In this document: piece by piece, positions 1 to 4,896 of the stretch
Position numbering within the stretch: the first letter of the stretch is position 1
Layout of the letters: the number at the start of each line of letters is the position of its first letter
Assembly: GCA_910578505.1 (NCBI GenBank)
Contig: CAJTPV010000065.1
Location: 1-9,353, forward strand
DNA: 9,353 nt
Direction of reading: 5' to 3'
From: an uncultured Oscillospiraceae bacterium
GTDB taxonomy: Bacteria; Bacillota; Clostridia; Oscillospirales; Oscillospiraceae
Notes under the pieces: generated by a model
Seen by the model: only the letters and a program-made list of their open reading frames with translations
The model's database searches: none
Told to the model about the DNA's origin: nothing
Translations under genes and position numbers: made by a program

Positions 1-28
1 CCCTCCGCTCAGCGGCGGAACATTTACT

Positions 29-57
29 ATTCTATCGCACTCTCGCGAACTTGTCAA
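29..57 (-). promoter_or_regulatory. Sigma-A promoter P1 (gene-proximal) of the leftward array
   Basis: On the minus strand the -35 is TTGACA (52-57), the spacer is exactly 17 bases and the -10 is TAGAAT (29-34). Transcription would start near position 22 and run off the left edge. The first bases transcribed (about 1-20) can fold a small GC hairpin, TCCGC with GCGGA. This is the copy nearest the presumed gene, and its -10 departs from consensus at one base. Confidence 0.8.
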
Positions 58-134
58 GTACTTTTTTCAATTTCTTTCGAAACTTTCTTTTCCGTACTCA
101 ACTCGCTCTCGCAAGCGGCTCAAATAGCTCTGTC

Positions 135-163
135 ATTATACCAGACTCGCTCGCTCTTGTCAA
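135..163 (-). promoter_or_regulatory. Sigma-A promoter P2 of the leftward array
   Basis: On the minus strand this is TTGACA (158-163), a 17-base spacer and TATAAT (135-140), a full consensus match in both hexamers. An A-rich stretch sits upstream of the -35 at 165-196. The predicted start is near 128. Confidence 0.88.
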
Positions 164-240
164 GCCCTTTTTTCGACTTCTTTCGAAATCTTTTCCCGCT
201 CCCCAGCTGCCGTACTCCCGTACCGCTGAGCAGCTTGGCT

Positions 241-269
241 ATTATAACAAGCTCGCCCCGATTTGTCAA
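241..269 (-). promoter_or_regulatory. Sigma-A promoter P3 of the leftward array
   Basis: On the minus strand this is TTGACA (264-269), a 17-base spacer and TATAAT (241-246), again a perfect consensus. Downstream sequence at 205-235 can fold a hairpin with arms AGCTGC/GCAGCT enclosing the conserved GTAC-tccc-GTAC block. The initial transcribed region AGCCAAGCTG is shared with P4. Confidence 0.88.
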
Positions 270-344
270 GCCTTTTCTTTCGCTTCCACAAATCTTTTTT
301 TCGTTGCCCTGCTCTGTACTCCCGTACCGCCTGACAGCTTGGCT

Positions 345-373
345 AGTATAGCAAACCTATCCTGATTTGTCAA
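345..373 (-). promoter_or_regulatory. Sigma-A promoter P4 (gene-distal) of the leftward array
   Basis: On the minus strand this is TTGACA (368-373), a 17-base spacer and TATACT (345-350). The A-tracts upstream of it (375-408) are the longest of the four. It is the outermost copy and lies back to back with the rightward promoter near 418-446. Confidence 0.85.
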
Positions 374-417
374 GTCCTTTCTTCAAAAAAATTTCAACTT
401 TTTTTCACTGCTTTTCA

Positions 418-446
418 AAGACATTTCCACCCATTCATGGTATAGT
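418..446 (+). promoter_or_regulatory. Candidate promoter for the CmpB-like/Mrp unit
   Basis: The hexamers are AAGACA (418-423) and TATAGT (441-446) with a 17-base spacer. Four of six bases match at -35 and five of six at -10. The stretch 441-456 offers overlapping TATA-like hexamers, so the exact -10 could shift by a few bases. An AT-rich inverted repeat follows (ATATAGTA 449-456, TACTATAT 476-483). Confidence 0.5.
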
Positions 447-504
447 ATATATAGTAAGGCCTCCTGTTCTGAACATACTATATCCTGTATACGAGGTGTC
501 ACCC

Positions 505-1443
505 ATGGATTCTCCTGCATTCACGCCCGCACTGGGGGCGGTCCACCAGTACTCCCTGTTTTTCCTGCTGCTGATGCTCTACAGCTTTCTTGGCTGGTGC
601 GGCGAGATGGTCTACTGCTCTCTGGGCCAGCGCCGGCTCTGCGAGAAGCGGGGCTTTCTCAACGGCCCCCTCTGTCCCATCTACGGCCACGGCGCGCTGC
701 TGGTGCTGATGACTTTGGGCTGTGAGCCGCCGGTCTGGACCTTTCTGATCGGGGCCATACAGACCTCCGCCCTTGAATATCTGACAAGCTATCTTATGGA
801 GAAGCTGTTCCACATGCGCTGGTGGGACTATTCCCGGAAGCGTTTTAATCTGAATGGCCGGGTCTGCCTGCTCAACTCAGTTCTCTTCGGTCTGGCCTGC
901 GTCCTGCTGTGCCATGTGGTGAATCCTCTCCTGATCGGCTATGTGCATCAGCTATTGCACAGCGGGGCCGGCGTCCCCCTTGCGCTTCTGCTCACCGTCA
1001 TCTATATAGTAGATATCGTCTTCTCCGTCCGCAGCGCCATCCAGATCGGCAGCCGCCTGGAGAAGCTCCACGCCATCCACGACGAGCTCGCCGAAAAGCT
1101 GGAGCGCCTGAAGGCGGAGCAGCAGCAGGCGCTGGAGGCCCAGAAGGAGCGCGTAGAGGAATTTGTCTCCGCCGCCCGCCAGAGCGTAGGGGAGAGGGAG
1201 GCCGCCCAGCACATCCAGGCCCGTCTGGACCGGCTGAAGGAGGAGCAGCAGCGCAGCCGGGATGCCCACCGCGCCCGTCTGGAGGCTGTCAAGGCGGAGG
1301 CCCAGCAGCGCCTGCAGGCGCTCTATGACAAGCCGGACTTCTTTGAGCGCCGTCTGCTTCGCTCGTTCCCCACCATGCGCTCCCTGCGCCACGGGGAGGC
1401 GCTGAATAAAATGCGTGAATACCTGGAAAGCCGGAAAGGCTAG
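505..1443 (+). CDS. Putative ABC transporter permease, CmpB-like family, with C-terminal coiled coil
   Basis: This is a 312-residue integral membrane protein of the CmpB-type putative ABC transporter permease family (PF06541-like), whose transport role is unproven. Recognisable marks are FLGWCGEMVY (28-37), RGFLNGPLCPIYG (49-61) and the EYLTSYLMEKLF...WWDYS block (91-110), followed by FNLNGRVCLLNSVLFG. Hydrophobic segments lie at about 16-34, 60-87, 121-146 and 157-178. Residues 184-275 are rich in Glu, Gln, Arg and Ala and form a long cytoplasmic coiled coil, a tail not present in every member. I chose the ATG at 505 because GAGGTG (493-498) sits six bases upstream; the frame stays open further left to a TTG at 367, but that stretch is promoter DNA. 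No ATPase partner or substrate-binding protein is nearby, so the permease label is by family only. It precedes the Mrp gene by 48 bases and probably shares its transcript. Confidence 0.85.
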   Translation: MDSPAFTPALGAVHQYSLFFLLLMLYSFLGWCGEMVYCSLGQRRLCEKRGFLNGPLCPIYGHGALLVLMTLGCEPPVWTFLIGAIQTSALEYLTSYLMEKLFHMRWWDYSRKRFNLNGRVCLLNSVLFGLACVLLCHVVNPLLIGYVHQLLHSGAGVPLALLLTVIYIVDIVFSVRSAIQIGSRLEKLHAIHDELAEKLERLKAEQQQALEAQKERVEEFVSAARQSVGEREAAQHIQARLDRLKEEQQRSRDAHRARLEAVKAEAQQRLQALYDKPDFFERRLLRSFPTMRSLRHGEALNKMREYLESRKG

Positions 1444-1491
1444 TACCGGATTCTATAAAATCAATCCTAACGAACAAGGAGATGTAACAAC

Positions 1492-2325
1492 ATGTCAGAA
1501 TGTACCCATGACTGCAGCACCTGCGGCGAGAGCTGCGGAGAGCGCACCCAGCCCCAGTCCCTCCTGCGTGAGCACAACCCGGCCGCGCGGGTGGGCAAGG
1601 TTTTCGGCGTCGTCTCCGGCAAGGGGGGCGTCGGCAAGTCCATGGTCACCAGCCAGCTGGCGGTTTTCATGCGGCGCAGGGGCTGCAAGGTCGGCATCCT
1701 GGACGCGGACGTCACCGGCCCCTCCATCCCCAAGGCCTTCGGCGTACACCAGCGGGCCATGGCGGACGAGCGGGGCATGCTGCCGGTGGAGACATCCTCC
1801 GGCATCCAGCTGATGAGCGTCAATCTGCTGCTGGACGACGAGACGGACCCGGTCCTGTGGCGGGGCCCGGTGATTGGCGGCGTGGTGACCCAGTTCTGGA
1901 CGGATGTGATCTGGGACGTGGACTATCTGTTTGTGGATATGCCGCCGGGGACCGGCGACGTAGCCCTGAGTGTATTCCAGTCTCTGCCGCTGGACGGCGT
2001 GGTCATCGTGGCCTCGCCCCAGGAGCTGGTGAGCATGGTGGTGGAGAAGGCGGTAAAGATGGCGGAGATGATGAACATCCCCATTGTGGGCGTCATTGAG
2101 AACATGAGCTATCTGCTCTGTCCCGACTGCGGCAAGGAGATCCCGCTCTTCGGCGCGGGGAAGACCCAGGCGGCGGCGGACGCCCACCACATCCCGTTGC
2201 TGGCGCGCATGCCCATCGACCCCGCGCTGGCCCAGCTGACGGACCAGGGGCGCATAGAGGATTTAACCGAAGAATGGCTGTCCGGCGCGGCGGACATTCT
2301 CGAAAAATTCAGCGGCAAATCGTAA
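1492..2325 (+). CDS. mrp: Mrp/NBP35-family Fe-S cluster carrier ATPase
   Basis: This is a 277-residue cytoplasmic P-loop ATPase of the Mrp/ApbC/NBP35 group, which binds a labile Fe-S cluster at a dimer interface and passes it to apo-proteins. The deviant Walker A motif GKGGVGKS is at 43-50, the DADVTGPSIP segment at 71-80, and the switch II motif DMPPGTGD at 149-156. The conserved cluster-binding CxxC is C210-P-D-C213. An extra N-terminal cysteine cluster (C4, C8, C11, C15) recalls the N-terminal ferredoxin-like cysteines of NBP35 and replaces the MIP18-like domain of the longer Mrp proteins. AAGGAG (1476-1481) lies ten bases before the ATG. It follows the CmpB-like gene in the same direction and ends just before a strong hairpin. 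Function is confident at family level; client proteins are unknown. Confidence 0.95.
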   Translation: MSECTHDCSTCGESCGERTQPQSLLREHNPAARVGKVFGVVSGKGGVGKSMVTSQLAVFMRRRGCKVGILDADVTGPSIPKAFGVHQRAMADERGMLPVETSSGIQLMSVNLLLDDETDPVLWRGPVIGGVVTQFWTDVIWDVDYLFVDMPPGTGDVALSVFQSLPLDGVVIVASPQELVSMVVEKAVKMAEMMNIPIVGVIENMSYLLCPDCGKEIPLFGAGKTQAAADAHHIPLLARMPIDPALAQLTDQGRIEDLTEEWLSGAADILEKFSGKS

Positions 2326-2339
2326 CAGCAGGCGCAGAG

Positions 2340-2379
2340 AGGCCCCGGAGCACCCCTGTGGGGATGCTCCGGGGCCTTT
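2340..2379 (+). terminator. Rho-independent terminator after mrp
   Basis: A perfect 13-bp stem (2340-2352 with 2365-2377) contains the GGCCCCGGAGCA arm, and a further CCCC/GGGG pairing lies inside the loop. It is followed by a short TTT on the plus strand. The T-run is short, but the stem is very strong and sits 15 bases after the mrp stop. The convergent amidohydrolase stops at 2385, so the hairpin may also stop that transcript, though no T-run follows on the minus strand. Confidence 0.75.
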
Positions 2380-2384
2380 GGCTG

Positions 2385-3197
2385 CTACAGGTCCCGATAG
2401 TGGTAAAACCGGGCAAAGTTGTTAAAGAGGATGTCCTCCAGCCGGAACCCGTCCGGCAGATGGAGGGCCATCGCCTTTTTCAGCTCCTTTTTCGGGCACC
2501 AGATGGGGTAGTCGGAGCCGAAAAACACATGGGACGGGTCATACTCCCGCAAGATCTCGTACAGCGGCCCATGGTCGGTGACATAGCTGAAGCTGGAGCT
2601 GATGTCGGTGTAGATGTTCTCCAGCTTTGTCATAGGCCGGACCTTCTCCACATCCCAGTCCCCCCAATTGCCCAGGTGGGCGGCGACGCAGCGCAGCCTG
2701 GGGAAGGTCCGGGCCACCGGCAGCAGCCGCCTCGGGCCGGACACGTTGACCCGCGGGTCCCCCATGTGGGCGATGAGGAACATATCGTTCCGCTCCATCT
2801 CCTCGAACATGGGAAACAGCCGCTCGTCGTCCAAAACGAAGTGCTGGAACTCCGGGTGGATCTTCACGCCGAAGATGCCGTGCTCCCGCATCCAGCGCAG
2901 CTCGTCCTTATACCCCTCATACCCGGCGTGGAGGGTACCGCAGGGGATCAGCTTCCGGTGGAGCCGGGTCTCCTCCAGGATATAGCGGTTGACGCCCTCC
3001 ACCTGGTGGGGGGTGGTGGCGGCGGAGAACACCACGGCATAATCGATCCCCGCGTCATCCAGCACGGCGGTCAGCTCATCCACGGTGCCGAAGTGGTTGG
3101 GCGGCTCCGGCAGACCGAAGTAGTCCACCACATTGAGGGTCGCCTTCCTCGCCACCTTATCGGGGAAAATATGGGTATGCATGTCAATCACTCTCAT
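2385..3197 (-). CDS. Amidohydrolase family metal-dependent hydrolase (Amidohydro_2 type)
   Basis: This 270-residue TIM-barrel metallohydrolase belongs to the amidohydrolase-2 (PF04909-like) group, whose members include decarboxylases and C-O or C-N bond hydrolases. Metal and catalytic positions are visible in order: HTH at 7-9, K112 and H114 in GVKIHPEF, H144 in HMGDPR, H174 in HLGNWG and D229 in GSDYP. There is no signal peptide, so it is cytoplasmic. The substrate cannot be read from the sequence. The start is the ATG at 3197, giving MRVIDMHTH, a normal family N-terminus; the ribosome site is weak (only GAG-rich sequence about ten bases upstream), which suggests translation partly dependent on the upstream gene. 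It lies 62 bases downstream of the DHH gene with no terminator between, so the two likely form one transcript. It converges on mrp. Confidence 0.9.
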   Translation of the reverse strand: MRVIDMHTHIFPDKVARKATLNVVDYFGLPEPPNHFGTVDELTAVLDDAGIDYAVVFSAATTPHQVEGVNRYILEETRLHRKLIPCGTLHAGYEGYKDELRWMREHGIFGVKIHPEFQHFVLDDERLFPMFEEMERNDMFLIAHMGDPRVNVSGPRRLLPVARTFPRLRCVAAHLGNWGDWDVEKVRPMTKLENIYTDISSSFSYVTDHGPLYEILREYDPSHVFFGSDYPIWCPKKELKKAMALHLPDGFRLEDILFNNFARFYHYRDL

Positions 3198-3259
3198 AAC
3201 GGGTCACACTCGCTCTATGGATTCTCCGCCCCGCAGCGCCCTGGCCGGTGCAGGCGGGC

Positions 3260-4180
3260 TTATTGGTTGGCCATCCGGCACAGCTCCTCCAGCATTTTCG
3301 GCAGCTCAGCGGCCATATTCTCATCGCTGAACTGGCAGGTGCCGACTTTTTTATGTCCGCCGCCGTTGTACTTGAGCATCAGGCTGCCCACATCCAGGGA
3401 GGCGGTCCGGTTGATCACACTGTAGCCCACTGCGGCGGAGCAGCCCTTTCCGCCCCGACCGCTGACGATCCAGGCGGAGATATTCTGTTCCGGGTAGAGG
3501 CTGTAGATCAGAAACCGGTTGCCGGTATAGATGGGGTCCACGCCCCGCAGGTCGGTAATGATGACGTTTCCATCCACCCGCGTGTGCCCGGCCACCATGT
3601 CCTTGAATTTCTCCGTCTGCTCCTGATAGACCTCCACCCGCTCCTGGATGTCGGGCATGGCGAGGATCTCCTCAGCGCGCATGGTGTGGCAGGCGGCCAG
3701 CAGCTTTTCCATCAGCTGGTAGTTGGAGATGGTGAACTGCCGCCAGCGGCCCAGGCCGGTCCTGGGGTCCATCAAAAAGCCGATGAGGATCCAGCCGGCG
3801 GGGTTCAGGATCTCCTCCAGCGTAAGGTTTCCGGAGTCGACCTTATCCACGGCCTCCATGACCTCGCCGTACTGGGGGAAGCGCTCCGCGCCGCCGTAGT
3901 ACTCATAGATGATTCTGGCGCAGGAGGGGGTAATCCGGCTCTCGCCCTTGAATTTCCCCTCCAGGGCCAGCCGCTCGTGTTCGCTGGAATGGTGGTCGAA
4001 CCACAGCCCGCAGCCCGGGACGAAGGGCACGTTGGCCAGGCAGTCGTTTTCGCTGACCTCCACCAGGCCGTCCTGCAGGTCCTTCGGATGGGCGAACTTC
4101 CAGGAATCGATGATACCGGCCTCCAGCAGCAGCGCGCCGCAGACAAGGCCGTCAAAATCGGAACGAGTCACTAATCTCAC
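3260..4180 (-). CDS. DHH-superfamily phosphoesterase (exopolyphosphatase/oligoribonuclease-like)
   Basis: This 306-residue cytoplasmic protein has the DHH/DHHA1 two-domain layout. The N-terminal metal-binding residues include D8 and D10 (SDFDG) and D62-H63-H64 (WFDHH); D112 or D115 is a plausible further ligand. The C-terminal DHHA1 signature GGGHKK is at 273-278. This matches the group annotated as exopolyphosphatase-related or NrnA-like, which cleaves terminal phosphodiester or phosphoanhydride bonds, but the real substrate (short RNA, cyclic dinucleotide product or polyphosphate) is undetermined. The start is a GTG at 4180, not an ATG: GAGGAGG lies at 4189-4195, eight bases upstream, and the reading gives MRLVTRSDFDG, correct for the family. 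It is the first gene of a two-gene unit with the amidohydrolase. Confidence 0.9.
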   Translation of the reverse strand: MRLVTRSDFDGLVCGALLLEAGIIDSWKFAHPKDLQDGLVEVSENDCLANVPFVPGCGLWFDHHSSEHERLALEGKFKGESRITPSCARIIYEYYGGAERFPQYGEVMEAVDKVDSGNLTLEEILNPAGWILIGFLMDPRTGLGRWRQFTISNYQLMEKLLAACHTMRAEEILAMPDIQERVEVYQEQTEKFKDMVAGHTRVDGNVIITDLRGVDPIYTGNRFLIYSLYPEQNISAWIVSGRGGKGCSAAVGYSVINRTASLDVGSLMLKYNGGGHKKVGTCQFSDENMAAELPKMLEELCRMANQ

Positions 4181-4205
4181 AGATATGTCCTCCTCAAAAA
4201 ATAAA

Positions 4206-4222
4206 GTACATTACTGATGTAC
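4206..4222. promoter_or_regulatory. Operator-like 17-bp inverted repeat in the DHH leader
   Basis: The perfect arms GTACAT (4206-4211) and ATGTAC (4217-4222) are separated by five bases. On the minus strand the repeat lies about 10 bases downstream of the -10 (4232-4237) and before the GAGGAGG ribosome site, so it covers the start of the transcript. The size and spacing suit a dimeric repressor; an RNA hairpin role is less likely with six pairs. Confidence 0.45.
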
Positions 4223-4231
4223 AGCAAAACG

Positions 4232-4260
4232 ATTGTAGCAGAACTTTCCTGATTTTTCTA
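4232..4260 (-). promoter_or_regulatory. Extended -10 promoter for the DHH/amidohydrolase unit
   Basis: On the minus strand the -10 is TACAAT (4232-4237), preceded directly by TGC, an extended -10 mark. The -35 TAGAAA (4255-4260) is four of six and lies 17 bases upstream. The predicted start is near 4225. The weak -35 together with an extended -10 suits a regulated promoter. Confidence 0.6.
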
Positions 4261-4278
4261 TCCCTCTTAGGAAAGTTC
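4241..4278. promoter_or_regulatory. 10-bp-arm inverted repeat straddling the -35 of the DHH promoter
   Basis: The arms GAACTTTCCT (4241-4250) and AGGAAAGTTC (4269-4278) are perfect and separated by 18 bases, so their centres are 28 bases apart. One arm fills the -35/-10 spacer and the other lies upstream of the -35. No T-run follows on either side, so it is not a terminator. It resembles a paired regulator site. The HTH gene ends only 43 bases to the right and is an obvious candidate binder, but that is inference. Confidence 0.45.
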
Positions 4279-4320
4279 CATCAAAAGCGATCTTTCAGCT
4301 TACCGGCAGCGCGTCGCCTG

Positions 4321-4602
4321 TCAATCCGGCTGTAAGGCCGCCGGGTCCTTCTGCTCATTCTGGGCGGGAGGATCGCCGCCGGGACCGCTCCCCGGAAAAT
4401 CCAAAAATTCCTGTACGGACATATGAAACGCGCCGGAAATTTTATAGAGGGTCTGGATCCTGGGCTTCCGGCACTTTCCGCTCAGGATATTTTCGATGGT
4501 GGTCCGGTTCATGTTGCCTGCGGAGGCCAGCTGACTGAGGGTCATCTGGTTTTCCCGGCACAGGAAGGCGATCTTGTCCGCAATAATCTGATTGTATTCC
4601 AT
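4321..4602 (-). CDS. XRE/Cro-CI family HTH transcriptional regulator
   Basis: This is a 93-residue DNA-binding protein with a single XRE-type helix-turn-helix filling residues 8-63. The scaffold helix is at about 22-30 (LSQLASAGN), the recognition helix at 32-42 (NRTTIENILSG), and a closing KISGAFHMSVQEFLDF block follows. The C-terminal 25 residues are Pro, Gly and Gln rich and probably disordered. The frame opens at a GTG at 4617, but there the GAGGGAG (4617-4623) abuts the start with no spacing. The ATG at 4602 is better: its A is shared with the TAA stop of the upstream 54-residue ORF (TAATG), so it is probably translated by coupling. No sensor domain is present. Likely targets are its own promoter or the repeats at 4206-4278. 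No terminator is visible before the DHH promoter, so read-through into that unit is possible. Confidence 0.88.
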   Translation of the reverse strand: MEYNQIIADKIAFLCRENQMTLSQLASAGNMNRTTIENILSGKCRKPRIQTLYKISGAFHMSVQEFLDFPGSGPGGDPPAQNEQKDPAALQPD

Positions 4603-4766
4603 TATCTTGTCAGGCACTCCCTCACCAGCCGGGCGGCGATGCCGGCGGTTCTCTCCTTGTCGTTGCTGGCGCTGCCGTCCATGGCCTGGCCCACGTTCAC
4701 CCCCAGCTCATCCTGCCCGCCGCAGGAGACGATCGCTTCGGGGTTTCTGAGCAGCAGGCTGGCCAT
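4602..4766 (-). CDS. 54-residue small ORF of unknown function, coupled to the HTH gene
   Basis: I do not recognise this protein. It reads MASLLLRNPEAIVSCGG, continues QDELGVNVGQAMDG and ends ARLVRECLTR. It has two cysteines (C15, C51), no membrane segment and no obvious signal peptide. Support for coding: AGAGGAGG lies seven bases before the ATG at 4766; a consensus promoter sits just upstream; and its TAA overlaps the ATG of the HTH gene by one base. The frame extends further upstream into spoVT, but an earlier ATG (MQKTRGG) at 4793 falls about at the predicted transcription start. It could be a partner or ligand of the HTH protein, or merely a leader ORF setting HTH translation. Without homologues the protein product is unproven. 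Confidence 0.55.
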   Translation of the reverse strand: MASLLLRNPEAIVSCGGQDELGVNVGQAMDGSASNDKERTAGIAARLVRECLTR

Positions 4767-4799
4767 GGGGCGGCCTCCTCTCGTTTTTTGCATGACACC

Positions 4800-4828
4800 A
4801 GTATACATAAACCGGCCAGGCCTGTCAA
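4800..4828 (-). promoter_or_regulatory. Consensus sigma-A promoter for the small-ORF/HTH unit
   Basis: On the minus strand this is TTGACA (4823-4828), a 17-base spacer and TATACT (4800-4805). The predicted start, near 4793, leaves a leader of about 26 bases before the ATG at 4766, filled by the ribosome site. The direct repeat GGCCAG (4814-4819 and 4830-4835) flanks the -35 and could be a regulator site. Confidence 0.75.
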
Positions 4829-4844
4829 TGGCCAGCTGAGGCGA

Positions 4845-4882
4845 GGCGGCCGAAAAAGTCCGTGAGGACGATTCCGGCCGCC
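4845..4882 (-). terminator. Possible terminator or nested hairpin after spoVT
   Basis: The outer arms are GGCGGCCG/CGGCCGCC (4845-4852, 4875-4882). Inside, on the minus strand, a small GTCC-tcac-GGAC hairpin is followed directly by TTTTT. The T-run therefore lies inside the outer stem loop, which is not the normal arrangement. It lies 14 bases past the spoVT stop, where a terminator is expected. Confidence 0.35.
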
Positions 4883-4896
4883 CAAGGGAAATCCCG

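Larger units (their letters stand above)
29..408 (-). repeat. Four-copy degenerate tandem repeat, ~105 bp period, each unit carrying a leftward sigma-A promoter
   Basis: The core TTGTCAAG recurs at 51-58, 157-164, 263-270 and 367-374, with steps of 106, 106 and 104 bases. Read on the minus strand, each core is CTTGACAA, the -35 of a promoter. Between cores other blocks recur: TTTCGAAA at 75-82 and 181-188, and GTACTCCCGTACCGC at 212-226 and 316-330. Each -35 is preceded on the minus strand by A-rich tracts (58-90, 165-196, 271-302, 375-408), placed like UP elements. The units have diverged, so this is an old duplication kept for function and not a fresh expansion. Tandem strong promoters with A-tracts are typical of rRNA operons. 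The transcribed gene lies beyond position 1, so rRNA is an inference; a tRNA cluster or another abundant RNA is possible. Confidence 0.85.

Noticed and set aside
51..365. Open frames 51-365 and 157-351 on the plus strand in the left region
   Set aside because: Their similar peptide starts arise from the tandem repeat, TTG start codons fall in the -35 boxes, and no ribosome site is present. They are by-products of promoter DNA.
29..408. CRISPR-like or satellite array
   Set aside because: The units are ~105 bp, degenerate, and conserved mainly in promoter hexamers; there are no short identical repeats with unique spacers.
367..504. N-terminal extension of the CmpB-like protein to TTG 367
   Set aside because: It would be translated from promoter P4 and A-tract DNA; the ATG at 505 has a proper ribosome site and fits the family N-terminus.
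2274..4174. Plus-strand open frames 2274-3425 and 3248-4174
   Set aside because: They are antisense shadows of the amidohydrolase and DHH genes, with low-complexity composition and no recognisable domain or ribosome site.
4241..4278. Terminator for the HTH gene
   Set aside because: No T-run follows on the minus strand, the loop is 18 bases, and the repeat overlaps a promoter.
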